Positions 10,445 to 21,200 of a DNA stretch of 43,965 bases are shown here, in pieces (within the stretch, counting starts at the first letter, position 1; every line of letters begins with the position of its first letter). Source of the stretch: an uncultured Nitrosomonas sp. Its GTDB lineage: Bacteria > Pseudomonadota > Gammaproteobacteria > Burkholderiales > Nitrosomonadaceae. Below the pieces are notes generated by a model. That model saw only the letters and a list, made by a program, of their open reading frames with translations. It was not told where the DNA came from and did no database searches. The translations under genes were made by a program, and so were the position numbers. The stretch covers positions 1 to 43,965 of the forward strand of contig CADEDO010000019.1 of assembly GCA_902826115.1 (NCBI GenBank). The letters run 5' to 3'.

Positions 10445-10471
10445 TTGGATTCTTTTAATTATTATGAGTTC
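10445..10471 (-). promoter_or_regulatory. Possible sigma-E-type promoter of mucD
   Basis: On the minus strand, GAACTC is followed after 16 bases by TCCAA. This resembles the sigma-E pattern (GAACTT, 16 bases, TCTGA or TCAAA) and ends 76 bases before the mucD start. The match is partial, so this is a suggestion based on pattern and context: a protease gene that belongs to the sigma-E regulon in relatives. Confidence 0.3.
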
Positions 10472-10624
10472 TTGGAAGAAAAAACAGGAGGTTAATTTGA
10501 TTAAAACTTTAGCACTGTAGCGACACATCTCTACTTACTAAGCCAGTGCCGCTTTTTTAAACAATCAAAATCAGCTTTCCATTGAAAATACCAATGAGGT
10601 GAGAGTCCCCTGATCTACAATTAA

Positions 10625-11611
10625 TTAATCTTGCTTAAAGACAGAATCACCGATTAATTTTATAGTTTCCAATGGAACCTCGCCAACGGTTGTTATTTTA
10701 TTTTCATCTAACATGCGAACATAAATATTGATTGCCCCGCGACTGGTAAAAAACCCGGACACAGGCACAGGCATATCTTTAGTAATAGGTTCGATGAAAA
10801 TAGAAACCGTTGCCAGCCCATCTGATAACGCAATATGATCGACCAGAGTGGTTTTCTCAGCTAAATTACGCTTCATTTCAATCAATTTCTTAAAACCATT
10901 CGGTAAGTTTTTGACCTGCCACTTTAAGTTACCGTCTTTAAAAATGGATGTAACAAGATTATTTACTTTCCATTCATCAGTTATTACTGATAGATCTGGT
11001 TTTAACAAATCGGCATGAACTTCTCCATCAATTTCCACTTGTGCAAATGCAAATTGTTCAATAATTTCACTACCATCCAATACAGCCACTTTCAATAGCA
11101 AGCCTGTTTCAACATCAATCCAAAATTGATGACCGTAACGTAACGAGTCTCTTGATGTAAGAGACAGAACCTGACATTCTCGACCGGTGACTCGCTCACG
11201 CCTGGTTTCTTGGATATGATAATTATCGTCAATAGCGTCAAATGGCTGAGGAAGTAGATCGGGAAAGAATTTACGGAACCAGCGCTTCTCTGTGTATATT
11301 CTCTTGCTATCAGGAAGATAGCATTTCATTTCGTCGTTGCTGCGAAAAACTATCCGTGGTACTCCATCCAACACTTCAATTCTTTCATGTTCACCGGACG
11401 AATCGATTTTATGAACAATGCGCGATGTTTCCATATGACCATCCGCATAATAGATGAATGTACCGATATAATTATGTTTGCGCGGTGCCTCAGCCATTCT
11501 CTTCAACCAGTTCAGAGCGCTTTCCGATGAACGGGGTAATTCTTGCGCTTGCACTGTTTGAAAAGCAAGCATCAACAAAAAAGCCAGCGCGATAATTTTG
11601 TGACTAATCAT
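10625..11611 (-). CDS. mucB: Sigma-E regulator MucB/RseB
   Basis: Periplasmic protein that binds the anti-sigma factor and shields it from proteolysis until lipid or protein signals arrive. Visible: a signal peptide ending at VQAQ (residues 1-22), the MucB N-terminal domain with HNYIGTFIYYADGHMETSRI and VDGVPRIVFR-type strands, and the smaller C-terminal domain (from about residue 215, including GAINIYVRML). The length of 328 residues is family-typical. Its ATG overlaps the mucA stop codon (ATGA). No mucC/rseC gene follows. Confidence 0.93.
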   Translation of the reverse strand: MISHKIIALAFLLMLAFQTVQAQELPRSSESALNWLKRMAEAPRKHNYIGTFIYYADGHMETSRIVHKIDSSGEHERIEVLDGVPRIVFRSNDEMKCYLPDSKRIYTEKRWFRKFFPDLLPQPFDAIDDNYHIQETRRERVTGRECQVLSLTSRDSLRYGHQFWIDVETGLLLKVAVLDGSEIIEQFAFAQVEIDGEVHADLLKPDLSVITDEWKVNNLVTSIFKDGNLKWQVKNLPNGFKKLIEMKRNLAEKTTLVDHIALSDGLATVSIFIEPITKDMPVPVSGFFTSRGAINIYVRMLDENKITTVGEVPLETIKLIGDSVFKQD

Positions 11612-12165
11612 CTACCATATCTTTCGTGATATTCAGATAAGGTATTTACATTAGTTACTTGTCCATGCATATTTATTCCCGGAGAAAATTCCCTATGAAC
11701 AAAAAGATAATCATTCATTTCAACAGGTGGGTGGGGAAGATTGCGCTCTAATGTTGGAGATGAAACCATTGTAGGAGATACGACCGTTAAACTTTTCTCG
11801 TGCTTTGAGCGTTCTGCAACTGTTATTGACTGCTGGGGTCCATACAAATTGGTCATGATGAACCAACCCGACACCATTGCTATCACAGAAGCTGCCGTTG
11901 CAAAGGCGAAAACCTTATGTTTCTGTTGATTGTGTATTTTTGAGGTATGCGGCGAAAGTACGGTAGGTTCTGATTCTAATTTGTGGCTAACACTAGAGGA
12001 TAAATCCATTGATAGTCGAGATGATTGTCGCAGTGCATCTCCTATCAAATGATAGGTTTCCCATTCCTGTTGCAGATCATCGTCTTTTCTAAGTGATTCA
12101 ATCACACCCGAAGCATCTTGTTGATCAAGTTCACCGTCCATTAATGCTGATACTTTACTTTTCAC
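11608..12165 (-). CDS. rseA: Anti-sigma-E factor MucA/RseA
   Basis: Inner-membrane protein whose N-terminal domain sequesters RpoE and is released by regulated proteolysis. Visible: N-terminal SALMDGELDQQDASGVIESL and WETYHLIGDALRQS, the hallmarks of the RseA N-terminal domain; one membrane segment at about residues 85-107 (VFAFATAASVIAMVSGWFIM); and a periplasmic tail of about 75 residues. The start is a GTG one base after the rpoE stop codon, with GAGGTGG just upstream, so translation is coupled to rpoE. The length is 185 residues. The periplasmic tail is divergent, as is common in this family. Confidence 0.92.
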   Translation of the reverse strand: MKSKVSALMDGELDQQDASGVIESLRKDDDLQQEWETYHLIGDALRQSSRLSMDLSSSVSHKLESEPTVLSPHTSKIHNQQKHKVFAFATAASVIAMVSGWFIMTNLYGPQQSITVAERSKHEKSLTVVSPTMVSSPTLERNLPHPPVEMNDYLFVHREFSPGINMHGQVTNVNTLSEYHERYGR

Positions 12166-12166
12166 A

Positions 12167-12766
12167 TTACCACCTCTTGTCTTTATTAGTCCCTAATAAA
12201 GGGCGCAGCTGTTCAGATATCGCTTCACGTGCACGAAATATGCGTGAACGCACAGTACCAATGGGACAATTCATAATAGTTGCAATTTCTTCATAACTTA
12301 ATCCGTCAATTTCTCGTAAAGTAATTGCGGTACGCAATTCTTCAGGCAATGAATCCAGTGTCTGATTAACTGTTTGAGCAATTTGCTTACTCATCAGTTC
12401 ACTTTCTGGGGTATTCATTTCCTTTAATATGCTATTTTCCTCAAAGTTTTCAGCATCCTCATTGTCAAATCCTTGCAATGTGGGCACTTTACGTCCCTGA
12501 GACACTAAGAAATTTTTTGCAGTATTTATCCCAATTCGATATAACCACGTATAAAAAGCACTATCTCCACGAAATGAAGGCAATGCTCTATATGCTTTAA
12601 CAAAAGCTTCTTGAGTAACATCTTCAACTTCAGCTGAATCACGGATAAATTGTGATAACAGTCGAGCTAGCTTACGCTGATATTTGATGACTAGTAGATC
12701 GAATGCGTGCTTATCTCCGCCTTGAACCCGCTCTACTAATTGTTGATCGACCTCCCGATCACCCAT
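12167..12766 (-). CDS. rpoE: RNA polymerase sigma-E factor (AlgU/RpoE)
   Basis: ECF sigma factor that directs transcription of envelope-stress genes. Visible: region 2 (residues 10-90, with FDLLVIKYQRKLARLL, EDVTQEAFVKAYRAL and FYTWLYRIGINTAKN) and region 4 (about 140-190, with LREIDGLSYEEIATIMNCP and GTVRSRIFRARE, the helix-turn-helix). The length of 199 residues is typical of AlgU/RpoE. It is the first gene of rpoE-mucA-mucB and lies back to back with nadB. Autoregulation is known for the family, but no convincing sigma-E promoter was found upstream; a weak sigma-70-like TTGTTG, 16 bases, TACAGT lies on the minus strand within about 90 bases of the start. Confidence 0.96.
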   Translation of the reverse strand: MGDREVDQQLVERVQGGDKHAFDLLVIKYQRKLARLLSQFIRDSAEVEDVTQEAFVKAYRALPSFRGDSAFYTWLYRIGINTAKNFLVSQGRKVPTLQGFDNEDAENFEENSILKEMNTPESELMSKQIAQTVNQTLDSLPEELRTAITLREIDGLSYEEIATIMNCPIGTVRSRIFRAREAISEQLRPLLGTNKDKRW

Positions 12767-13038
12767 ACTACCTGATCCCTGAGCATTTTGAATGAATTTG
12801 TAATGTTACCGTTGTATCGTTAACTGTAGCATAATGACACAACACAACAAGTATACCTATTCAAATGAATCTCGGGAACTGCGTAATTATATGTCACTCG
12901 GCGTAGAGACAATTATCCCTATTAATTAGTTCACTAATCAGTTTCTTAAACCAGCAATGAATACAACCATGAAGCCGATTGAGTCTGCTATTATCCAGTG
13001 CTTTACTCATCTGGCATCTAGTCCAACAGTCCAATCTA

Positions 13039-14637
13039 ATGTCTAACAAAAACTTTGATACGCTTATTATTGGCAGTGGATTAGCTGGATTCACGCTCGC
13101 ACTACATTTGGCTCACACAAAAAAAATTTGTATCGTAACCAAACAATCTGTTGATGCGGGCGCCAGTTCGTGGGCTCAAGGAGGCATAGCAGCAGCCTTG
13201 TCGACAAATGATTCACCGTCCAAACATGTCCAGGATACTTTAATTGCCGGAGCGGGTTTATGTGATGAAGCAATCACTCAATATATTGCCGAGAATGCGC
13301 CTCGAGCCATCCATTGGTTGATTGATCAGGGCGTTCATTTTACTAGTGATCACAGTAATGAAACCGGCTACCACCTCACCAAAGAAGGTGGCCATAGCAT
13401 GCGACGCATCATTCATAGCGGCGACGCAACCGGCAAAGCTGTCCAGCAAGTATTGATTGAGAAAATTCGATCCCATCCAAACATCTGCGTGTTGGAACAT
13501 CATATTGCAATCGATTTAATTACCAGTGACAAGCTGATAAGCCATGCGGCTTCTTCCCATAAGCAATGCTTTGGTGCCTATGTACTCGATAAACAAAAAG
13601 ATAAGGTTTATACATTCACAGCACAAAACACGGTACTGGCAACCGGCGGAGCCAGTAAAGTTTATCTCTATACAACCAATCCAGATACAGCCACTGGCGA
13701 CGGGATTGCAATGGGATGGCGCGCAGGTTGCCGAATCGCCAATATGGAATTCATTCAATTTCATCCCACTTGCCTATACCATCCTCACGCAAAATCATTT
13801 CTCATCAGTGAAGCCGTACGTGGCGAAGGTGGATTATTGACACTCCCTAACGGAGAGCGTTTTATGCCATGGCATGATCAGCGTGCTGAACTGGCGCCAC
13901 GTGACATCGTAGCTCGTGCTATTGATTTTGAAATGAAAAAGAGAGGACTTGATTGCGTTTATTTGGATATTTCCCATAAACCAACCGATTTCTTAAAAAA
14001 GCATTTTCCAACAATCTACGCACGATGCCTGGAACTAGGCATTGATATTACTAAGGAACCAATCCCAGTTGTTCCTGCCGCACACTATACTTGTGGTGGT
14101 ATAGTCACTGATAAATATGGAAAAACCGATCTACATAACTTGTATGCCATCGGAGAGACCGCCTGTACTGGATTGCATGGCGCTAATCGATTGGCCAGCA
14201 ATTCTCTCCTTGAATGTTTAGTGCTTGCTCAAGCAGCAGGAAATGACATTTCTAACCAACCCCCTCAATCATTGCCATTACTCCCGGATTGGGACGAAAG
14301 CCGTGTTACCGATGCGGATGAGGAAATTGTTATTTCCCACAATTGGGATGAATTGCGTCGATTCATGTGGAGTTATGTGGGCATTGTCCGTACGACAAAA
14401 CGCTTGCAGCGCGCTCAACATCGAATCGAGCTATTGCGAGAAGAAATTAATGAGTACTATACAAACTTTCGAGTTACCAGTGATTTATTGGAATTACGCA
14501 ATCTGGTCGATAGCGCAGACTTAATTGTTCGCAGCGCAATGTTGCGGCATGAAAGCAGAGGTCTGCATTACAGCAAGGATTATCCTAACACATTGCCTGT
14601 TGCTAAAAATACTGTTTTGCATAGAGAGGCCACTTAA
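13039..14637 (+). CDS. nadB: L-aspartate oxidase
   Basis: FAD enzyme that oxidises L-aspartate to iminoaspartate, the first step of de novo NAD synthesis. Visible: [16 protein letters not shown] (FAD-binding Rossmann segment), [12 protein letters not shown], the substrate-site region [16 protein letters not shown] with [17 protein letters not shown], and [20 protein letters not shown] near the FAD end. The C-terminal helical domain includes [11 protein letters not shown]. The frame is open from a TTG at 12979, but the ATG at 13039 gives the usual N-terminus (532 residues). It is divergent from rpoE. In many betaproteobacteria nadB is found beside rpoE, as here; nadA and nadC are not in the window. 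Confidence 0.96.
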   Translation: MSNKNFDTLIIGSGLAGFTLALHLAHTKKICIVTKQSVDAGASSWAQGGIAAALSTNDSPSKHVQDTLIAGAGLCDEAITQYIAENAPRAIHWLIDQGVHFTSDHSNETGYHLTKEGGHSMRRIIHSGDATGKAVQQVLIEKIRSHPNICVLEHHIAIDLITSDKLISHAASSHKQCFGAYVLDKQKDKVYTFTAQNTVLATGGASKVYLYTTNPDTATGDGIAMGWRAGCRIANMEFIQFHPTCLYHPHAKSFLISEAVRGEGGLLTLPNGERFMPWHDQRAELAPRDIVARAIDFEMKKRGLDCVYLDISHKPTDFLKKHFPTIYARCLELGIDITKEPIPVVPAAHYTCGGIVTDKYGKTDLHNLYAIGETACTGLHGANRLASNSLLECLVLAQAAGNDISNQPPQSLPLLPDWDESRVTDADEEIVISHNWDELRRFMWSYVGIVRTTKRLQRAQHRIELLREEINEYYTNFRVTSDLLELRNLVDSADLIVRSAMLRHESRGLHYSKDYPNTLPVAKNTVLHREAT

Positions 14638-14975
14638 CTTATACCATTTCTTGGAATCAAAAGTAAGTTGAGCAGTGACAAGTTGAATTGCCATACTGAC
14701 AATTAGCACCATGGCTAAAACAAATTCATTCTTTCTAAAAAATGAACAAAGAAACCACAAGAAGCACTCCAAATAAACACGATCCGACACTACATATGCT
14801 TCTTACAAGAGAGACAAGAAAGATTTATGACAACTAGCGCGTACTTCATGCGCACACCTCTTTCTTATCCCATTAGGAATCAATTAGGACGACTATTCTA
14901 ATCCTGGAATAAAAGCAAAAACCCCACCTAAGTGGGGTTTAGTCTGAATGCCCAGCTTCTGGCATTGAACACAAA
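14638..14975. other. Intergenic region nadB / PEP-CTERM gene
   Basis: A gap of 338 bases between two convergent genes. Apart from the terminator at 14911-14940, no supported feature was seen. A short minus-strand frame covers its left half, but it has no family resemblance or ribosome site. Confidence 0.6.
14911..14940 (-). terminator. Rho-independent terminator
   Basis: A perfect 9-bp stem (14919-14927 with 14932-14940; AAACCCCAC) around a 4-base loop. On the minus strand it is followed by a T-rich tail (the stem's own TTT continues into TTGCTTTTA). It lies 36 bases past the end of the PEP-CTERM gene and closes the two-gene minus-strand unit. Confidence 0.88.
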
Positions 14976-15614
14976 TTATTGCTTACGACGTCGAGAAAAG
15001 ACTCCTAAAAAACCCAATCCCACGATCAACATAGCATAAACCTCCGGCTCCGGGACCGGTATCGCCAATGCTGTTTGCATGCGATCAAAGTAAATTCCAT
15101 CATCCGGCATACTGCCATGGAAAGTAATCGAAGTGAATTCGACACTGTCAATCACACCGATGAAGAGTTGGTCAAAACTGAATCCGTTATGTCCACTCAA
15201 AAAGTTAATTTCGTTCCCATTTGATAGGGTGGCGCTAAAGTCAGTAGGACCTTTCGTTCCAAGATCTCCCACATCAATAGCAAATGCCGTAATCGGCGTG
15301 GCAAATGTAAACGTAATACTGTCCGGAGTTGCAAAAAAAACACCCTGATTACCATCGGTCGGAATCAAAGAAGAAACACCAAAGAAATCAGAACACCATG
15401 CCCCTCCATCGCAGGATACATCAGCCGTTGGAAAAGCAAGGGAAGTCCCACCATCTTCACCCGAAATTGATTCGAAACTTTCCATCTCGATTGGAGCAGC
15501 ACCCACTCCTGCTACAAAAGAAGCTTCATCGGTATAACTAATCGTCGCAGAAGCACTGGATGTAACCCCAATCAGAAAAACCGCAAGTATCGTTTGAGTC
15601 CATTGAATTCTCAT
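14976..15614 (-). CDS. PEP-CTERM sorting domain protein
   Basis: Secreted protein of 212 residues for exosortase-dependent sorting. Visible: a signal peptide ending at SSASA (about residue 24); a central beta-rich domain of about 150 residues with the stretches ESFESISGE and ITFTFATPITAFAIDVGDLG, as in many PEP-CTERM exported proteins; and the C-terminal tripartite signal VPEPEVYAMLIVGLGFLGVF followed by SRRRKQ. A perfect AGGAGG stands 6 bases before the ATG. The exosortase itself is not in the window. It starts 15 bases after the upstream gene and ends at a strong terminator. Its biological role is unknown; in the family such proteins are linked to extracellular polysaccharide. Confidence 0.93.
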   Translation of the reverse strand: MRIQWTQTILAVFLIGVTSSASATISYTDEASFVAGVGAAPIEMESFESISGEDGGTSLAFPTADVSCDGGAWCSDFFGVSSLIPTDGNQGVFFATPDSITFTFATPITAFAIDVGDLGTKGPTDFSATLSNGNEINFLSGHNGFSFDQLFIGVIDSVEFTSITFHGSMPDDGIYFDRMQTALAIPVPEPEVYAMLIVGLGFLGVFSRRRKQ

Positions 15615-15629
15615 TATTTCCTCCTAAAA

Positions 15630-16388
15630 TCAAGGTTGTGGCCATACCTGTGTTCCGTTATAGAGGATGGGCATATCGCGATCGACTTGCGCGGCTGATG
15701 GTTTCACAAGCACTTCTATGCCATTCCCACCACAAGATTCCGGCAATGGAGAGGATTCCAAATCACGATTCACAGTAAAAAATGCTGGCGAGTCATAAGC
15801 ATGCGAACCGGGCACTCCATCATACTTGGAACCCACCGCAGGAACCCATAAACTCACCGCATCCTCTGTAAAATTGGCAATAGTGGTAATTTTGCAAACA
15901 TCGACAATCGCTACCGCAAATCTCACGCTGCTTGCGCAGGATTCAGGCTCAAAAACTACGGCGCTAGTGGTAAATGGGATATGCGCATTAAGATTAGCCG
16001 CAAGACTACGGCCGCCACCTGACCAGAATCCAATTACATTGCCATTCGCATCTAATTTCTCATCTTGTTCACTAAAAACTGATCGATTTTGCAGCAATTG
16101 AATCAGATTTCCCCAATTCTGAATAAAAGAACTGATACCACCACTATGGGGATCGTTCCCAGCAGTAATTACTGAGTCATTCCCATCCGGGAAAACAATG
16201 CTGGTTCCAATAACCGGCGATCCACCACACCCGTGTCCAATGACGATATTATTGTTCGATTTCTTCAGCTCGGTGACTTGCGGTACATCGAATAAGGTAT
16301 GAGCCAATACTTCCTGAAAGAAGCTTGTCAATATCATTAGGATTAATAATCCTTGAATTTTTGAATTGAGTAAAACACTTATTTGCAT
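15630..16388 (-). CDS. Secreted DUF1775/YcnI-like protein
   Basis: Predicted exported protein of 252 residues. The ATG at 16388 was chosen because AAGGAG lies just upstream and the protein then begins with a signal peptide (ILMILTSFFQEVLA); the open frame extends 31 codons further. After cleavage the mature protein would begin at or near His (AHTLFD). The stretch IVIGHGCGGSPVIGTSIVFP resembles the HGC-G-P-T core of Gram-negative DUF1775 (YcnI-like, copper-associated) proteins, in which an N-terminal histidine is a metal ligand. Four further cysteines lie later in the chain (ESCASS, DVCK, ESCGG). The remainder is not recognised. It shares an operon with the PEP-CTERM gene. The domain match is from memory of the motif and is moderately sure. 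Confidence 0.6.
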   Translation of the reverse strand: MQISVLLNSKIQGLLILMILTSFFQEVLAHTLFDVPQVTELKKSNNNIVIGHGCGGSPVIGTSIVFPDGNDSVITAGNDPHSGGISSFIQNWGNLIQLLQNRSVFSEQDEKLDANGNVIGFWSGGGRSLAANLNAHIPFTTSAVVFEPESCASSVRFAVAIVDVCKITTIANFTEDAVSLWVPAVGSKYDGVPGSHAYDSPAFFTVNRDLESSPLPESCGGNGIEVLVKPSAAQVDRDMPILYNGTQVWPQP

Positions 16389-16948
16389 AGCAAAACTCCT
16401 TTGATGAATCATTTTTGCGATTAATTGTAGAATAGGATATTGAAAAATTAAATGCCGAGTGAATCCATGGCAACCCAACATTGGTTTTCTAAATAGGCAT
16501 CAATCCGATCAGACAAGCTCATATTCCTGATATCTATCAACCTATGAATGGATAAAACACAGAAAATAAGAAATAGCAGCACTCGTTCAAAACAACCGCT
16601 ACCAAAACATTTTAAAGGCATTTTCATGGATAGCTTGATGCTTAGCAATGTGACAAAATGTCGCACCAACAGGAATAATCAACACTATGAGTATACTTAA
16701 AGTTTTCCAGGCATTATTCAGCACTGAAGAACCCCATTTTTGAAGGAAATCGACTTAAGCTAATCGATCATGCAGAGGCCGCTGTGCCCATCAGGGCGAC
16801 CGTTATCGTGTCATATTGCGAGCAATAAAATAATCTTCCCGACACCACTACTGCGTTTATATGCAAAATGAATGATTGTTCATTTATGAATTGAATAATG
16901 ACCTAAAAAGACATCCATCACCTATCACCTTAAGCGCTAACTCACAAC
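16389..16948. other. 560-base region without a supported gene
   Basis: Divergent intergenic region between the DUF1775-like gene (minus strand) and yheT (plus strand), expected to hold promoters for both. A palindrome AATGAA-TGATTG-TTCATT lies at 16867-16884, possibly an operator. A 73-codon minus-strand frame at 16448-16669 overlaps the unused upstream extension of the DUF1775-like frame; it has no recognisable domain and is not called. Confidence 0.5.
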
Positions 16949-17965
16949 ATGTCAGTCAACACCATTCCTATTTACACGAATTCTTATGCGGCTCCAGCCT
17001 GGTTACCGGGGGGAAATATGCAAACCATTTATCCTTATTTGAACAAACCTGCGCGACTGTTTAATTACCGACGTGAACGCTGGGAACTGGAAGATGGGGA
17101 TTTCATTGATATTGACTGGACAGATGGATCTGCACGCGCGCCGTTAGTTATTTTTTTTCACGGGCTGGAAGGCAACTCTTCCAGTCACTATATTCTAAGT
17201 GTCAATAACCGCTTGCGGCACTATCATTGGCGCAGCGCCGTTATTCATTTCCGCGGGTGCTCCGGAATGCCTAATCGGCTATCTCGTGCATACCACGCTG
17301 GTGATTCAGCGGAAATTGATCAGATGTTACAACGCATCATTGCCAACCAAGCCCACACCGACAGCGCAGCCCAACCGGTTTATATCATCGGTGTATCGCT
17401 GGGAGGCAATGCGCTACTGAAATGGCTGGGAGAAAAAGGCGAGCAGGCAAAAAAATTAGTCGCCGGTGCAGCCACGGTATCCGTACCGCTTGATTTGGCT
17501 GCGGCGGGTTCCGCCTTGGATACCGGTTTCAATCAAGTATACACGCGCCATTTTTTGAATACGCTCAAATATAAAGCCCTGGATAAACTTGATCAATTTC
17601 CCGGTTTATTTGATGCTAAAGCGTTGAAAAAATGCTCATCGATTTATGAGTTTGACAATTTGGTCACAGCACCGCTACATGGCTTTCGCGATACCGATGA
17701 CTATTGGCGTCAATCCAGCAGCAAACAATGGCTCGGGCATATCAAGGTTCCCACCCTAGTGATTAATGCCCGCAATGATCCTTTTATGCCCGCATCCGTT
17801 TTACCTGCGCCGCAAGAAGTATCGTCCTCTGTTACCCTGGAGTTTCCGCAAGAAGGTGGTCATGCCGGATTCATGCAAGGCCCTTTCCCAGGACAACTCA
17901 GTTGGTTACCCAGCAAAATACTCAGCTTCTTTCATCACAACTGTCAATACAATGAACGATTTTAA
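16949..17965 (+). CDS. YheT-family alpha/beta hydrolase
   Basis: Member of the YheT/UPF0017 hydrolase family, whose substrate is unknown (carboxylesterase-like). Visible: the family N-terminus AAPAWLPGGNMQTIYPYL; oxyanion segment FFHGLEGNSSSHY (68-81); the nucleophile elbow GVSLGGN with S150; the acid in NARNDPFMP; and the histidine in EGGHAGFM. The length of 338 residues is normal and no signal peptide is present, so it is cytoplasmic. It stands alone, upstream of dnaE by 254 bases. The start ATG has only a weak ribosome site, but the N-terminus fits the family. Confidence 0.9.
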   Translation: MSVNTIPIYTNSYAAPAWLPGGNMQTIYPYLNKPARLFNYRRERWELEDGDFIDIDWTDGSARAPLVIFFHGLEGNSSSHYILSVNNRLRHYHWRSAVIHFRGCSGMPNRLSRAYHAGDSAEIDQMLQRIIANQAHTDSAAQPVYIIGVSLGGNALLKWLGEKGEQAKKLVAGAATVSVPLDLAAAGSALDTGFNQVYTRHFLNTLKYKALDKLDQFPGLFDAKALKKCSSIYEFDNLVTAPLHGFRDTDDYWRQSSSKQWLGHIKVPTLVINARNDPFMPASVLPAPQEVSSSVTLEFPQEGGHAGFMQGPFPGQLSWLPSKILSFFHHNCQYNERF

Positions 17966-18219
17966 TGGGTTCGTAAAATTTCAGGTTCAAAAGATTGCTT
18001 AAAGAAATTGCGCCACAAAAGCACTACCCACATTTTTGTGAATGGACTTTCTACCCGATGAACGCTAACGTTCTGCAGGTTTTAACATGATGTAGAATAG
18101 CGTTCGTCTGCATCAAGGACGCATGCTTGAGATTGTCGATAGACTGCACTGGATTTAACGGTCAACGGATCGTGCCTCTGTCCTAACCAACGGTTAATTT
18201 GGATTTTAATAGTATCGCC

Positions 18220-21200
18220 ATGCCCATTCACCCTGCTTTTATCCACTTAAGATTGCACAGCGAATACTCTATCCTGGATAGCACGATTCGCATCGACGAA
18301 GTCGTATCAAAAGCGGTAGCGGATCAAATGCCAGCCTTGGCGCTGACTGATCTGTCCAATCTGTTTGGTCTGGTCAAATTCTACCAAAGCACCTACAGAA
18401 ACGGAATCAAACCGATTCTGGGATGCGATGTCTGGATCACCAATGAATCGGACCGAAACAAACCCGTTCGCCTGCTGCTATTGTGCCAATCCCATGCCGG
18501 TTATTTACTGTTATCCCGTCTATTGTCGCGCGCATACCGGGAAAATCAGTATCATGGCAGGGCCGAAATTAAAGAAGCCTGGCTGCACGCCAATGCATCA
18601 GGCACCGAAGGATTAATCGCGTTATCCGGCGCACGCTATGGCGAAATCGGATTGGCCATTTTACAAAATAATCTGCCGCATGCCGAAACGCTCACGCAAA
18701 AATGGGCCGATCTGTTTCCGGATCGATTTTATATTGAGCTGCAAAGAGACGGTCATACCAATGAGGCCATGCTGGTGCAACAATCTCTAGTGCTAGCGAG
18801 AAAATTTAATTTACCGGTGGTAGCCACGCAATCCGTGCAATTCCTCAATGCCGGGGATTACCGCGCGCATGAAGCGCGCGTGTGTATCGCAGAAGGTTAT
18901 GTATTGGACGATAAGCGTCGCCCGAGAAATTTTACCGAGCAGCAATACTTCAAAACGCAGACAGAGATCGCACAACTGTTTGCCGACATTCCGAGTGCCT
19001 TGGCCAACACCATAGAAATCGCCAAGCGCTGCAATCTGGTATTGGAATTGGGCGTGAACCGGCTGCCGCTGTTCCCTACCCCCAACCATGAGAGCCTGGA
19101 GCAATATTTGCGAGATCAGGCGAGCGCCGGTCTGGAAATAAGGTTGCTGAAACTTTTTCCCGATGAAGCGACGCGTATTGGCAAAGTCCCCCAATATCAA
19201 GCGCGCCTGGAATTTGAAGTCAATACCATTATTCAGATGGGATTCTCCGGCTATTTTTTGATTGTGGCCGATTTCATTAATTGGGCCAAGCAAAACAATG
19301 TACCCGTTGGTCCGGGGCGCGGATCGGGCGCTGGCTCATTAGTCGCTTATTCATTGGGAATCACCGATCTTGATCCATTGCGCTATGATTTGCTGTTTGA
19401 ACGCTTCCTCAATCCTGAGCGCGTATCAATGCCCGATTTTGACATTGACTTCTGCCAAGACCGGCGAGAATTGGTCATCGAATACGTCAAACAGCGCTAT
19501 GGCATGGAAAAAGTCTCACAAATCGCCACGTTTGGCACCATGGCGGCGAAGGCCGTGATTCGCGATATCGGACGGGTGCTGGATTTGCCGTACAACTTTG
19601 TCGATCAACTCGCCAAGCTGGTGCCGTTCGAAATCGGCATGACCTTAAAAAAAGCACGTCAGCTTGAACCGCAACTCAATCAGCGCGCCGAAGAGGAAGA
19701 AGATGTGCGCAATCTGCTCGAACTGGCGGAAAGCCTCGAAGGCATCACACGCAATATCGGCATGCATGCGGGCGGCGTATTGATTGCCTCCAGTGAAATC
19801 ACCGACTTTTGCCCGATTTACTGTACGGAATCGGGTGATTCTGTCGTCAGTCAGCTCGACAAGGATGACGTTGAAAAAGTCGGATTGGTCAAATTCGACT
19901 TTTTAGGATTGCGCACCCTGACCACACTGGATCGTGCCGTCGGATACATTCGTGCATCACAAAAAAACTCCCCGTCTTCTGGCAACAGTGAAACCGATTC
20001 AACCCAATCGCTTTTTTCACTGGAAACACTGCCGCTGGACGATGAATCGACTTATGCATTGATGCGCAAAGGCAATGCAGTGGGCATTTTCCAGTTTGAA
20101 TCACGCGGCATGATCGATCTGCTGCAAAAAGCCAAGCCCGATTGCTTTGAAGACATCATCGCACTGGTTGCTTTGTACCGCCCTGGGCCGATGGATTTGA
20201 TTCCTGAATTCATTGACCGCAAACACGGCAAGAAAACAATCGAATATCTCGATCCCCGCCTGGAACCGATCCTGGGACCCACTTACGGGATCATGATCTA
20301 TCAGGAACAGGTCATGCAGATTGCGCAGGTGATCGGCGGCTACAGTCTCGGCAGCGCCGATTTGCTGCGCCGCGCCATGGGTAAGAAAAAAGTGGAAGAA
20401 ATGGCGCAACAGCGCGACATTTTCGTCAATGGCGCAATCAATAACCACTTAAGCAAAGAGAAAGCCACCGAACTCTTCGGTTTGATGGAGAAATTCGCCG
20501 GTTACGGCTTCAACAAATCCCATGCAGCCGCTTATGCGCTAATTGCTTTCCAGACCGCCTACCTGAAAGCGCACTATCCGTCTGAATTCATGGCGGCCTG
20601 CTTGTCTGCCGACATGGACGACACCGATAAAGTGCATATTTTTGTTGAGGACAGCCTTGCCAATGGACTGACGATTCTGTCTCCAGACATCAATCTTTCC
20701 GATTACCGCTTCGTTCCGGTGGATCAGAAAACCATTCGCTTTGGCCTCGGCGCGGTCAAAGGCACCGGCGAATCAGCCATCAGCTCGATCATTGTCGTGC
20801 GCGAACAGTCCGGGCTGTTTAGCGATTTATTTGATTTCTGCAATCGCGTCGACCGGCGCATCGCCAATCGGCGCGTGATGGAATCCCTGATTCGCGTTGG
20901 CGCCTTCGACGCCATCAATCCCAATCGCGCCAGTTTGCTCGCTTCTGTCGGTCTGGCCATTGAATCGGCTGAACAAATGAGCCGCGCTGCCAGCCAGACG
21001 AATTTGTTCAATGAAATCGACGGTCATGCGCATATGAAGCCGCAACTGGTAGACGTTAATGCGTGGTCAGACCGCGACAAACTGCATCATGAGAAAATCA
21101 GCCTGGGTTATTACTTCAGTGGACACCCGTTTGATACCTACGCGCTGGAACTCAAACGCTTCATTCGCACCCGGCTGGATCGACTCAATCCAAGCCGTGA

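Noticed and set aside
16448-16669. Possible small minus-strand gene upstream of the DUF1775-like gene
   Set aside because: No domain and no convincing ribosome site; it overlaps only the upstream extension of the neighbouring frame.
18811-19293. 160-codon minus-strand frame opposite dnaE
   Set aside because: Complement of a secure dnaE reading frame; composition is of the shadow type.
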